NCBI GenBank assembly: GCA_963720765.1
Contig: CAVRGS010000005.1
Span: forward strand, 134,039-198,038
Length of the DNA stretch: 64,000 bases
From: DASUAS01 sp963720765
Lineage (GTDB): Bacteria; Actinomycetota; Acidimicrobiia; IMCC26256; DASPTH01
Direction of reading: 5' to 3'
The translations under genes were made by a program, and so were the position numbers. Positions within the stretch are counted from its first letter, which is position 1. Each line of letters opens with the position of its first letter. Of the stretch, positions 19,130-27,048 are shown in pieces. The notes under the pieces were generated by a model, which had not been told where the DNA came from, did not search any database, and was given only the letters and a program-made list of their open reading frames with translations.

Positions 19130-19661
19130 TCAGGCGTGCTCCCAGTGCCACGGCTCGGGTGACGATCCTCCGGGTTCGGCCCAGGCCGGGTGCACGAAGC
19201 CCCAGCGCCACGCGTTGCGCCTGCAGCCACCGGTAGCCGGGGGAGTCGAACGTGAGCTTGCCGTTGCTGTCCTGGAAGTCGACGGCGCGGCCCCAGCCGT
19301 GCACGCTCGTGCCCGGCACCGCCGCGTAGTCGCAGCTCACGAAGAAGCAGTAGAAGGTCCGCCACCACTCCTGCATCTCGTAGGTGCGGTAGCACGACTC
19401 GATCCGGGGCGGTCCCGGGAGCGGCGCGGTGAACGAGCTCTCCTCGGGGAACGCCGGCGTCCACCGTCCAGCCACGACGTCATCATGAGTCGGCGCAACG
19501 GATCGGCGAGGTCGTTGGCGACCCGGCAGGACGCGCGTGACCGTCGTGAGCGCACTGTCCGGGAGTCGACCGTTCTGGGCCGGTTCGGTCGGCGGGACAC
19601 AGGCGGTCACCGCAGCGGCCAGGGTGAGGACGACGACGACCGTGGGCAGGAATCTGCGCAC
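19130..19661 (-). CDS. M15-family D-Ala-D-Ala carboxypeptidase-like lipoprotein (frameshifts)
   Basis: About 176 residues. The signal stretch VVVVLTLAAAVTACVPP ends in a lipobox-like VTAC. The peptidase motif SVHGWGRAVDF gives the His and Asp metal ligands of VanY-type enzymes, and EPWHWEH at the end gives the catalytic acid and third His. Shifts occur near 19515, 19490 and 19210; ignoring them restores VANDLADPLRRLM and NAWRWGFVHPAW. It should trim peptidoglycan stem peptides outside the membrane. The Cys pair in ESCYRTYEMQEWWRTFYCFFVSC may be disulfide-bonded. Confidence 0.75.
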
Positions 19662-19738
19662 GGCGCGACACTAGGGGCCAGCGCTCCCTCCGCGTTCTGA
19701 TCCGAGACGCGAGCGGAGCCGTGAGCGAGGAGGACGCG

Positions 19739-20183
19739 ATGTTGATCGTGACCGTGCTCCGTACGAAGGCCGGCGAAGGGGCTGGCGCGGTGGTGACCGT
19801 GTCACCCGACTCGAGCGTCCGTGAGTTGTTGGAGACGCTCGCCCAGCACCGCATCGGCGCGGTGGTCGTGTCGTCGGGTGACGGCATCGTCGGCATCGTG
19901 TCCGAGCGCGACGTCGTGCGCCACCTGCGGGCCGTCGGGCGCGTCGATCCTCGACCGACCGGTGGCGCGCATCATGACCACCGACGTGATCACGTGTCGG
20001 CGCGAGACCGCGGTCGACGAGCTGATGGCCACGATGACCGACCGTCGCATCCGCCACGTGCCGGTCGTCGACGACGACGGCGCGCTCGTCGGCATCGTGA
20101 GCATCGGCGACCTGGTGAAGAGCCGCATCTCCGAGCTCGAGGGCGAGCGCGACGACCTCGTCGGTTACATCGGCGCGCGGTAG
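19739..20183 (+). CDS. CBS-domain-pair protein (one frameshift)
   Basis: ATG 19739 is preceded by GAGGAGG and is preferred over the in-frame GTG 19721. The 147 residues form two CBS motifs: VTVSPDSSVRELLETLAQHRIGAVVVSS with GIVGIVSERDVVRHL, then VITCRRETAVDELMATMTDRRIRHVPVVDDDGALVGIVSIGDLVK. Stand-alone CBS pairs bind adenine nucleotides and sense energy charge. An extra G near 19941 separates the two halves (HLRAVG / ASILDRPVARIM). It converges on the tesB-like gene with a 9-base gap. Confidence 0.83.
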
Positions 20184-20192
20184 CGGTGCAGG

Positions 20193-21032
20193 TCAGGCCC
20201 GGTCGGGCCACATGCGCATGAGGTTCTCCTGCACGAGCGTGGCGAGCAGCCGACCGTCACGGTCGTGCACCGAGCCGCGGTAGACACCGCGAGCGCCGGC
20301 GGCCGACACCGGTTCGAGCTCCATGAACATCCACTCGTCGGCGCGCGCGGCACGGTGGAAGTACACGGTGTGGTCGAGGCTGCTCCCGCCGCGCGGCAGC
20401 CCCGGGACGTCGAGGTCGACGAACCCGCTGCTCATGTCGGAGAGGTACACGATCGCGGCGGCGTGCAGCACGCGGTCGTCGGAGAGCGTGCTCCCTCGTG
20501 CGCGCCCACATCCACCGTGACGCGCGTTGCTCCTCGGGGATGTCGGTCGGCGGATCGACCGCGCGCAGGTCCATGAGGATGTCGCGGCTGCGGATGCGGT
20601 CGTCGCCCATCGGGTCGAGCTCCTCGGGTGACGGACACGCCCGCCCGCATCGGGCACCCCCGACCAGTCGCCGCTCTCCTCGTCGACGTGGAACGACACC
20701 GACATGGTGAAGATCGCCTTGCCCCGCTGCAGGGCCTCGACCCGCCGGGCCGAGAACGACCGGCCGTCCCGGTCGCGGCTCACCTTCATGATCGTGGGGT
20801 GCTCGGCCTCGCCGGCGCGGAGGTAGTAGCAGTGCATCGAGTGGGGGTGGCGACCCTCGGGCACGGTGAGCCCGGCCGCCCGCAGCGCCTGGGCCGCGAC
20901 CTGCCCGCCGTAGAGGTGGTCGGTGAACGGCCGGCGCGGGTTGTGGGCGCGGTACAGGTCGCGGTCGAGCTCCTCGAGGTCGAGGAGCTCCTCGAGGGTC
21001 TCGGCGCGGGGGAGCTCGGAGGAGACCGCCAT
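20193..21032 (-). CDS. tesB: Acyl-CoA thioesterase II (TesB-like), two frameshifts
   Basis: The ATG complementary to 21030-21032 opens a double hot-dog thioesterase of about 280 residues. LEELLDLEELDRDLYRAHNP and HLYGGQVAAQALRAAGLTVPEGRHPHSMHCYYLRAG are diagnostic for TesB, including the first-half Gly-rich helix. In the second half, LHAAAIVYLSDMSSG and SLDHTVYFHRAARADEWMFMELEPV carry the Asp, Thr and Gln region. Shifts near 20640 and 20495 move the middle part to another frame (DDRIRSRDILMDLRAVDPPTDIP). It hydrolyses medium and long acyl-CoAs. Confidence 0.83.
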   Translation of the reverse strand: MAVSSELPRAETLEELLDLEELDRDLYRAHNPRRPFTDHLYGGQVAAQALRAAGLTVPEGRHPHSMHCYYLRAGEAEHPTIMKVSRDRDGRSFSARRVEALQRGKAIFTMSVSFHVDEESGDWSGVPDAGGRVRHPRSSTRWATTASAAATSSWTCARSIRRPTSPRSNARHGGCGRARGSTLSDDRVLHAAAIVYLSDMSSGFVDLDVPGLPRGGSSLDHTVYFHRAARADEWMFMELEPVSAAGARGVYRGSVHDRDGRLLATLVQENLMRMWPDRA

Positions 21033-21133
21033 CAGGTGACGGTATCCGTTGTCGCTCGGTCGGATGGTCGCCCCGTCACCATCGTCGCTAGCCTCCGACC
21101 CGCACTGACTGCACCTCACAGGGGAACGGATCG

Positions 21134-22054
21134 ATGGGACTCTTCGACGGCAAGGTTGCACTCGTCACGGGCGCGGGACGCGGGATCGGGCGCTCCGAGT
21201 CGCTGCTCCTCGCGAGCGAGGGCGCGAAGGTCGTGGTGAACGACCTCGGCGGCTCCGGCTCCGGTGAGGGCGCCGACAGCACGCCGGCCCAGGAGGTCGT
21301 CGACGAGATCAAGGCCGGCGGCGGCGACGCCGTCGCCAACTACGACGACTGCTCGAGCTGGGCCGGCGGCGAATCGATGGTGCAGCAGGCCATCGACACC
21401 TTCGGTGGCCTCGACGTCCTCATCTGCAACGCCGGCATCCTGCGCGACAAGATGAGCTTCAACATGTCCGAGGAGGAGTTCGACGCGGTGATCCGCGTCC
21501 ACCTCAAGGGCCACTTCGCGCCGATCCGCTTCGCGTCGTCGTACTGGCGGACGAAGGCGAAGGAGACGGGCGAGCCCGCCAACGCCGCCGTCGTCACCAC
21601 CGCGTCGGAGTCGGGCCTCTACGGCAACGCGGGGCAGACCAACTACGCCGCGGCCAAGGCCGGCATCGCGTCGATGACCATCGTGCTCGCCCGCGAGCTC
21701 GAGCGCTCCGGTGTGCGGGTCAACTCGATCGCGCCGGTCGCCGCCACCCGGCTGCTCGGCACCGTCGCCACGCCCGAGCTCACCGAGAACCCGATGATGT
21801 CGCCCGACAACCCGGCCGCCGGTGCGGTGTGGCTGGCGTCGCCGCTCGCCGAGGGGATCACCGGTCAGGTGCTCAAGATCTCCGGTGGGGTGGCGCAGAT
21901 CGTCGACGGCTGGCGCCCGGTCACGCAGATCAGCTCGGCCGACAAGTGGACGATCCAGGACCTCGCCGCCGGTCGCGACCGCCTGTTCAAGGACCGCGAC
22001 CCCGGCGTGCCGTCGTTCCGCGCCTTCGACAAGTTCGACGACACGGTCCTCTAG
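21134..22054 (+). CDS. Short-chain dehydrogenase/reductase, multifunctional-enzyme type 2-like
   Basis: An intact 306-residue SDR starting at ATG 21134. The cofactor motif TGAGRGIG sits at residues 13-20, followed by VVVNDLGGSGSGEGAD, which resembles the (3R)-hydroxyacyl-CoA dehydrogenase domain of peroxisomal MFE-2 enzymes. NAG is at the end of strand 4, and the catalytic Tyr-Lys is in TNYAAAKAG after a Ser-containing TTASESGLYG. The extended C-terminal tail is also MFE-2-like. It probably acts in fatty acid or steroid side-chain oxidation; the neighbouring divergent tesB gene fits that. Confidence 0.83.
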   Translation: MGLFDGKVALVTGAGRGIGRSESLLLASEGAKVVVNDLGGSGSGEGADSTPAQEVVDEIKAGGGDAVANYDDCSSWAGGESMVQQAIDTFGGLDVLICNAGILRDKMSFNMSEEEFDAVIRVHLKGHFAPIRFASSYWRTKAKETGEPANAAVVTTASESGLYGNAGQTNYAAAKAGIASMTIVLARELERSGVRVNSIAPVAATRLLGTVATPELTENPMMSPDNPAAGAVWLASPLAEGITGQVLKISGGVAQIVDGWRPVTQISSADKWTIQDLAAGRDRLFKDRDPGVPSFRAFDKFDDTVL

Positions 22055-22093
22055 GCGCCAGGGCGGCTCTCGGACCGGAACTCGGGCCGGACC

Positions 22094-22504
22094 TCAGGCC
22101 GGAGGCGCCCAGCCCGCGTCGTGGATGTCGTCGGCGACGACCGGCTCGGTGAGCTCGTCGACGTGGAGGAACTCGAACCCGGCGAGCAGCGCGTAGCGCT
22201 CGTCGACGTCGGTGTCGCCCACGTGCACGTAGCGGTCGGCGGGGAACTGCGCCTTCACCTCGTGCAGGTGGTGCTTCCCGCCCACGAACTCGGGTTCGAC
22301 ACCGTGGCGTGACCACAGCGGCTGCTGGCTCGAGCGCGGCCAGTCGGACGCGACGCCGACGATGTAGCCGCGGCCCACGAGCTCCCGTGCCACTTCGGCC
22401 GGCACCGGACCCGGCGGGTCACCGAACTCCATCGTCCCGTCGATGTCGAAGCTCACGAGGATGCGCAGTTCGGGTGGGGTGTCCTCGGTGTCGGTGGCCG
22501 TCAC
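22094..22504 (-). CDS. HAD-superfamily hydrolase, small
   Basis: A 136-residue HAD protein. Motif I is LVSFDIDGTMEFG with the nucleophile/acid Asp pair, a Ser/Asp-containing strand follows (GVASDWPRSSQ) and the late acidic motif is HVGDTDVDERYA. The cap is minimal, as in C0-type phosphatases. The GTG start at 22504 overlaps the TGA of the upstream MFS gene in a GTGA tetramer, so the two are translationally coupled. The substrate is unknown. Confidence 0.75.
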   Translation of the reverse strand: MTATDTEDTPPELRILVSFDIDGTMEFGDPPGPVPAEVARELVGRGYIVGVASDWPRSSQQPLWSRHGVEPEFVGGKHHLHEVKAQFPADRYVHVGDTDVDERYALLAGFEFLHVDELTEPVVADDIHDAGWAPPA

Positions 22505-24171
22505 GCCGAGGAGCGTACGCGCGGCTCGCCGGGCTCCGGGGTGTCGGCGTCGCTCGGGAACACCGGCATGGCGCCGCCGAGGCCGAGCTCGGCCGCGTTC
22601 TCGAGCGCTTCGACTGCGGAGTGCATCGGTCCGACGTCGGCCACCGCACGGGGGAGGAACTTCCGGGTCACGAGCGCGGCGACGATCGCCAGCACGACGC
22701 CGAACATCGCGGCGACGTGGATGCCGTCGACGAACGCGGTCTGCGCCGCGGTGGCGAACGCGGCACCCGCGCGTGCGGGCAGCTTCTCCGCGACCTGCAG
22801 CGCGCCGGCGATCGACGAGCTCGCGGTGCCGCGCGCGGAGGCGGGGATCTTGGCCAGGGCGTCGTGGAGGTGGCTCGAGTACTGCGACGCCGCGATGCTG
22901 CCGAGCACCGCGATGCCGAGCGCAGCGCCGAGCTCCGCGCGTCGCGTCGTTCATCGCCGAGCCCGCACCGGCGCGACTCTCGGGCACGGCCGACATGATC
23001 GACGCCGTCATCGGCGCCATCGACAGCGACACGCCGGTCATCAGCGGCGCCAGGCACAGCCAGCAGTACCAGAACGGCGTGTGGATGGTGAGCTGCGTGA
23101 AGAGCCCGAACCCGAGCGCGATCAGGCACATGCCGAACCCGACCGACCGGTTGCCGCCGAAGCGCTGCACGATGCGCGGCGTGAACGGCGTGACGATCAG
23201 CATGATCAGCGCGATCGGCAACAGCCGGATGGCGGTGTCGAGCGCGGAGAACCCGAGCACGAGCTGGAAGTACTGCGTCATGAGCAGCATCACGCCGTAC
23301 ATGGCGAGGAACACCAGCATCATGGCGCCGCTGCCCACGCTGAACGCCGGGTTGCGGAAGTACCGCATGTCGAGCATCGGTGACGTCGTTGCGGAGCTCC
23401 CACAGCACGAAGAGCGTGAGCACGACGGCCGCGGTCGCGAACGCGGCGATCGTGACCGGCGCGACCCAGCCCTTGTCGGGCGCTTCGATGAAGCCGTACA
23501 CGAGCGAGGCGATGCCGACGATCGAGAGCAGCGCGCCCAACGGATCGATCGCGCTCTCGTCGGGATCGCGCGACTTGGGCACGAAGAACCAGCCGCCGAC
23601 GAACGCCAGCGCGATCACGGGGAGGTACACGAGGAACGCGGAGCCGAACCAGAAGTGCCCGAGCACCCAGCCGGTGATCGACCGGGCCGATCGACCCGGC
23701 GATGCCGGTGGTCGTCGCCCAGATCGCGATCGCCTTGGCGCGTTCGTGGGGCGGGAAGACGTTCACGAGGATCGACAGCGTCGCCGGCATGATGAACGCG
23801 GCGCCCACGCCCATCGCGGCGCGGCAGGCGATGATCTGCGTGACGTCGGTGGCCTGCGACGCGAAGAGGCTGGCGAGGAAGAACGTGGCGAGGCCGAACT
23901 GCAGCGCGCCCTTGCGGCCGAAGCGGTCGCCGAGCGCGCCCGAGGTGAACAACAGGCCCGCGAACACGAGCGAGTAGACGGCCACCACCCACTGCAGCTG
24001 CGACTCGGTGGCGCCGAGGTCGCGCGAGAGCGTGGGGAGGGCCACGTTGAGCGTGGAGTTGCCGCCGAACACGATGAGCAGGCTCAGACAGAGCACTGCG
24101 AGCGTCCACCACCGCCGGTCGTAGGCCTGCTCCTCGGTACGGCCATCCGTGGGGGAGGTCAGGATCGCCAT
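22501..24171 (-). CDS. MFS transporter, DHA2 (EmrB) family (three frameshifts)
   Basis: About 555 residues in a 14-helix layout. GNSTLNVALPTLSRDLGATESQLQWVVAVYSLVFAGLLFTSGALGDRFGRKGAL contains the TM1 and motif A signatures, and ASIMSAVPESRAGAGSAMNDATR is the DHA2 motif near TM11. Extra bases lie near 23685, 23382 and 22935. It starts at the ATG complementary to 24169-24171 and is divergent from a TetR gene over 85 bases with two inverted repeats, so repression by that regulator is likely. The HAD gene follows by stop-start overlap. Confidence 0.85.
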
Positions 24172-24181
24172 CCCGCCATTA

Positions 24182-24218
24182 TGTCAGCAAGTGACAGGTT
24201 TCGCAAGTTGACAAACTT
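24182..24218. promoter_or_regulatory. Paired inverted repeats between tetR and the MFS gene
   Basis: Two perfect inverted repeats lie in the divergent gap: TGTCA-GCAAG-TGACA (24182-24196) and AAGTT-GACA-AACTT (24205-24218). The second contains a TTGACA hexamer (24208-24213) on the plus strand that could be a -35 element, although I see no convincing -10. They are candidate operators for the TetR protein at 24257. Confidence 0.5.
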
Positions 24219-24256
24219 CATCTGTTGCCAACCGGCGTGTGTGTCAGAATGTTGCC

Positions 24257-24901
24257 ATGAACGCTGCTGTCGGTCACTCCTCCACGGGTCGGGGGGCGAC
24301 GGGGCTGCGGGAGCGCAAGAAGGCCCGCACCCGCGAGGCGCTGCAGGAAGCCGCCATGGCGCGCTTCGGCCGTCAGGGCTTCGAGGGCACCACCGTCGAG
24401 GAGATCGCGGAGGCCTGCGAGGTCTCGCCGCGCACCTTCTTCCGGTACTTCCCCACCAAGGAAGACGTGCTCTTCGCCGACGCCGCCGTCCGCCGTGAGC
24501 GACTGCTCGGGGTGATCGCCGAGCGCCCGCCGGCCGAGCCCGCCTTCGTGGCGCTGTGCGCGGCGATGCGCGCACTCACCGACGACTACCGCGACGATCG
24601 CGACGCGCTGGTGGCGCGCTCGAAGATCGTCGCCGAGTCACCGCACCTCCAGGCCTACAAGGCCGACCACCAGCACGGGTGGGAGGTCGAGGTGGTCGAC
24701 GTGCTCGAGCGACGCGCGCTCGCGCAGCACGAGGCCGTCGCGCGCGACGATCTGGTGCTCGTCACCGCGGTCACCACCGCCGCACTGCGTGTCGCGCTCG
24801 ACGCATGGGTCGCGGACACGTCGGCGCCCGACCTCGGCGTGCTCCTCGACGACGCGTTCGCGCGCCTCGGAGCGGGATTCGACCCAGGCCGTGTGGGATA
24901 G
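24257..24901 (+). CDS. TetR-family transcriptional regulator
   Basis: An intact 214-residue regulator. Residues 15-70 form the helix-turn-helix domain: LRERKKARTREALQEAAMARFGRQGFEGTTVEEIAEACEVSPRTFFRYFPTKEDVLF. The RTFFRYFPTKEDV recognition helix is typical of the AcrR/BM3R1-like actinobacterial group. The C-terminal ligand-binding domain is helical and acidic. Its divergent orientation to the DHA2 exporter and the paired inverted repeats between them argue that it represses that pump and itself. Confidence 0.87.
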   Translation: MNAAVGHSSTGRGATGLRERKKARTREALQEAAMARFGRQGFEGTTVEEIAEACEVSPRTFFRYFPTKEDVLFADAAVRRERLLGVIAERPPAEPAFVALCAAMRALTDDYRDDRDALVARSKIVAESPHLQAYKADHQHGWEVEVVDVLERRALAQHEAVARDDLVLVTAVTTAALRVALDAWVADTSAPDLGVLLDDAFARLGAGFDPGRVG

Positions 24902-24940
24902 CGCTGCGTCGTTCGACGACGCGACGAGAGGTGACCGGAC

Positions 24941-25105
24941 ATGGCGGGCAAGAAGGCCAAGGCCGGCGCCGAGAAGACCAGGGAGAAGGTCGAGGACGAG
25001 TTCCGCCGATCGTCACCGGCGTCAGGCGCGTCACCCGGTGCGCGTCACCCGGTGCGCGTCGATGCGGCGATGAAGTCGTCACGGTCGTGCGGATCGTCGA
25101 AGTAG
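24941..25105 (+). CDS. Short Lys/Glu-rich ORF (tentative)
   Basis: ATG 24941 follows a GAGAGGTGA sequence. The first 23 residues are charged and helix-forming (MAGKKAKAGAEKTREKVEDE), resembling small histone-like or DUF-type tails. The remaining 30 are Ser/Arg-rich and overlap the 3' end of the convergent ParB-like gene, which suggests either a longer-than-real frame or an undetected frameshift. I can support the start and the charged N-terminus, but not the C-terminus. Confidence 0.3.
   Translation: MAGKKAKAGAEKTREKVEDEFRRSSPASGASPGARHPVRVDAAMKSSRSCGSSK
25028..25056. repeat. Tandem 14-base direct repeat
   Basis: GCGTCACCCGGTGC occurs twice back to back at the 3' end of the ParB-like gene, where it also encodes that protein's last residues. 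CACCCGGTG is a near-palindrome, so the repeat may fold and serve as a weak terminator for the two convergent genes. Confidence 0.4.
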
Positions 25106-25503
25106 ACGAGGGTCCATGCGTGCGACTCGTCGGCGCGCACCAGCGCCTCGAACCTGTGGTTGCCGTCCTGGAGGACCAGCCTCCCCTCCTGGTACTCCGC
25201 GAGCAACGGGGGCGGCTGCCAGCCGTCGTCCAGGCTGTCGGTCATGGCGCCGACGTCGTCTTCCCACTCGTCGGGCTCGATCGTGCACAGCGCCTCGTCC
25301 TCGGGGCCGGCGAGGCGGATGAGATCCTCGAGCGGGATCTCCAGCGGCCCCAGCCACCAGTGACGTTGCTGCGCGAGCGCGGCGGCGAGCACCCCGTTGT
25401 CGCTGCCCGCACTGGCGAGGAAGTCACCGACCCACCGCGCGAGCGCGTCGTGCTCGGCCGCGCGGCGCGCACCGGCAAGGGAGAACTGCTGGGCATCGTC
25501 CAT
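25045..25503 (-). CDS. ParB/Srx-fold-like hypothetical protein
   Basis: A 152-residue soluble protein. The C-terminal part PPPLLAEYQEGRLVLQDGNHRFEALVRAD matches the ParB/sulfiredoxin-fold core, where DGNHR is the nucleotide-contacting loop (compare G-x-HR in ParB and sulfiredoxin). The N-terminal 80 residues are Trp- and acid-rich and have no motif I know. No partition genes are close, so a chromosome-segregation role is not implied. A small nucleotide-dependent enzyme is as likely. Confidence 0.55.
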   Translation of the reverse strand: MDDAQQFSLAGARRAAEHDALARWVGDFLASAGSDNGVLAAALAQQRHWWLGPLEIPLEDLIRLAGPEDEALCTIEPDEWEDDVGAMTDSLDDGWQPPPLLAEYQEGRLVLQDGNHRFEALVRADESHAWTLVYFDDPHDRDDFIAASTRTG

Positions 25504-25544
25504 GCGTCGGTCGTGCCCAAGCGGACCGACGCGCCAAACCCGGG

Positions 25545-26249
25545 TCAGCCCTCGGTGACGCGTCGCGCGAGGTCCGTCAGTGACGAGACCCGGTCGTAGT
25601 CGGCGTCGAGGTGCAGCTCCAACGGATCGACCAGGAACGGGCGAATCCCGGCCCGGCGCGCGCCCACGACATCGATGCCCGGCATGTCACCCAGGTACCA
25701 CGCGTCACCTGCGTCCAGGCCCATCGCGTCGAGCGCGAGCTGGAAGATGCGCGGATCGGGCTTCATGACGCCGACCGCGCCGGAATCGATGACGCAGTCC
25801 ACCTCGACCCCGACCCCCGGTCCGACCTGCACGAGCTCGCGCTCACGGAGGCGCTGGCCGATCATGCCGTCGGCGTTCGACACGATGCCGAGGCGCACGC
25901 CGGTCGCGGCGAGCTCGGCGAGCCCGGCGCGACACCCCGGCACCTCGCGGTACCAGAGCGCGGCGTCGGCGAACTCGCTGTCGAGGTGCAGGTGGACGTC
26001 GTCCCGGACCCCGGGGGCCACGCCGCAGAACTCTGCGTACCCCTCGAGGTACGCGGCCCAGCACGCCGACCAGTCGGCCTCGGCGTCGAGGTCGATCCCG
26101 AACCGCACCGCGGCCGCATAGTGCGCGTCGTCGAGGATCTCGGCCGCGACCGGGTGCTCGGCGCGAGTGAACGCGCCGAGGATGCGGTGGTGCTCGGGCA
26201 GCAGGAACACGCCGCCCACGTCGAGCAGCACGGCAGTCGGTCGGGCCAT
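25545..26249 (-). CDS. HAD-superfamily hydrolase (haloacid dehalogenase-like)
   Basis: A 234-residue intact HAD protein. Motif I is LLDVGGVFLL, where the second Asp is replaced by Gly, as in several HAD subfamilies related to epoxide hydrolase N-terminal phosphatases. Motif II is GIVSNADG, motif III K in GVMKPDPRIF, and motif IV YLGDMPGIDVVGARRAG. A helical C1 cap lies between residues 15 and 90. It probably dephosphorylates a small metabolite. It starts at the ATG complementary to 26247-26249 and is divergent from an SDR gene. Confidence 0.8.
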   Translation of the reverse strand: MARPTAVLLDVGGVFLLPEHHRILGAFTRAEHPVAAEILDDAHYAAAVRFGIDLDAEADWSACWAAYLEGYAEFCGVAPGVRDDVHLHLDSEFADAALWYREVPGCRAGLAELAATGVRLGIVSNADGMIGQRLRERELVQVGPGVGVEVDCVIDSGAVGVMKPDPRIFQLALDAMGLDAGDAWYLGDMPGIDVVGARRAGIRPFLVDPLELHLDADYDRVSSLTDLARRVTEG

Positions 26250-26312
26250 GGGGGCACCGTACCCACCGGCGTTACCGTGGGCCCACGAACGGCACGTGGA
26301 GGGGACGCGAAC

Positions 26313-27038
26313 ATGGGGAAGCTCGACGGACGGGTCGCGATCATCACCGGCGGCGCGCGCGGGCAGGGTGCGGCCGAAGCCGCGCTGTTCGCGGACGAGG
26401 GTGCGACGGTGTTCGTCACCGACGTGCTCGTCGAGGACGGCGAGAAGACCGCGGCCGACGTCGGCGCGACGTTCGTGCAGCAGGACGTCGCCGATCCTGC
26501 GCAGTGGGATGCGCTCGTGGCGCGTGTGGTCGCGGAGCACGGTCGTCTCGACATCCTGGTGAACAACGCGGGGATCCTGCGGTGGGAACGCATGGCCGAC
26601 ACGTCGTTCGAGTCGTGGAACGAGGTCGTCGCCGTCAACCAGACGGGTGTGTTCCTCGGCATGAAGGCGGTCGCAGCACAGATGAAGGAACAGGCCTCCG
26701 GTTCGATCGTCAACATCTCCTCGGTCGGCGGGCTCAGCGGCGCGAGCGCGTGCTTCGCCTACGCCGCGACCAAGTGGGCGGTGCGGGGCATGACGAAGGG
26801 CGCGGCGATCGAGCTCGGTCCGCACGGGATCAAGGTCAACTCCATCCACCCCGGGATCATCGACACGCCGATGATGGCCGGCACCGACCTCGACGGCCTC
26901 GCCGACGTGATCGGCGTACCGCTGCAGCGCTACGCGCAGCCGGAAGAAGTGGCCAAGCTCGCGCTGTGGCTGGTGTCGGACGACAACTCGTACTCCACCG
27001 GCGCCGAGTTCGTGATCGACGGGGGCCAGACCGCGTGA
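26313..27038 (+). CDS. Short-chain dehydrogenase/reductase
   Basis: A classical 241-residue SDR. ATG 26313 follows GGAGGGGA. The cofactor motif is TGGARGQG at residues 12-19, then NNAG, a Ser in NISSVGGLSG and the catalytic YAATK. FVTDVLVEDG at the end of strand 2 has an Asp, indicating NAD(H) preference. The sequence resembles 3-alpha/20-beta-hydroxysteroid dehydrogenase-type enzymes. The DHA2 transporter starts 10 bases later, so the SDR and pump probably form one operon. Confidence 0.87.
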   Translation: MGKLDGRVAIITGGARGQGAAEAALFADEGATVFVTDVLVEDGEKTAADVGATFVQQDVADPAQWDALVARVVAEHGRLDILVNNAGILRWERMADTSFESWNEVVAVNQTGVFLGMKAVAAQMKEQASGSIVNISSVGGLSGASACFAYAATKWAVRGMTKGAAIELGPHGIKVNSIHPGIIDTPMMAGTDLDGLADVIGVPLQRYAQPEEVAKLALWLVSDDNSYSTGAEFVIDGGQTA

Positions 27039-27048
27039 CGACGGTGTC

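Noticed and set aside
2589..20650. Programmed ribosomal frameshifting in many genes
   Set aside because: The shifts hit unrelated families at non-slippery sites and several times per gene. Sequence error explains this far better.
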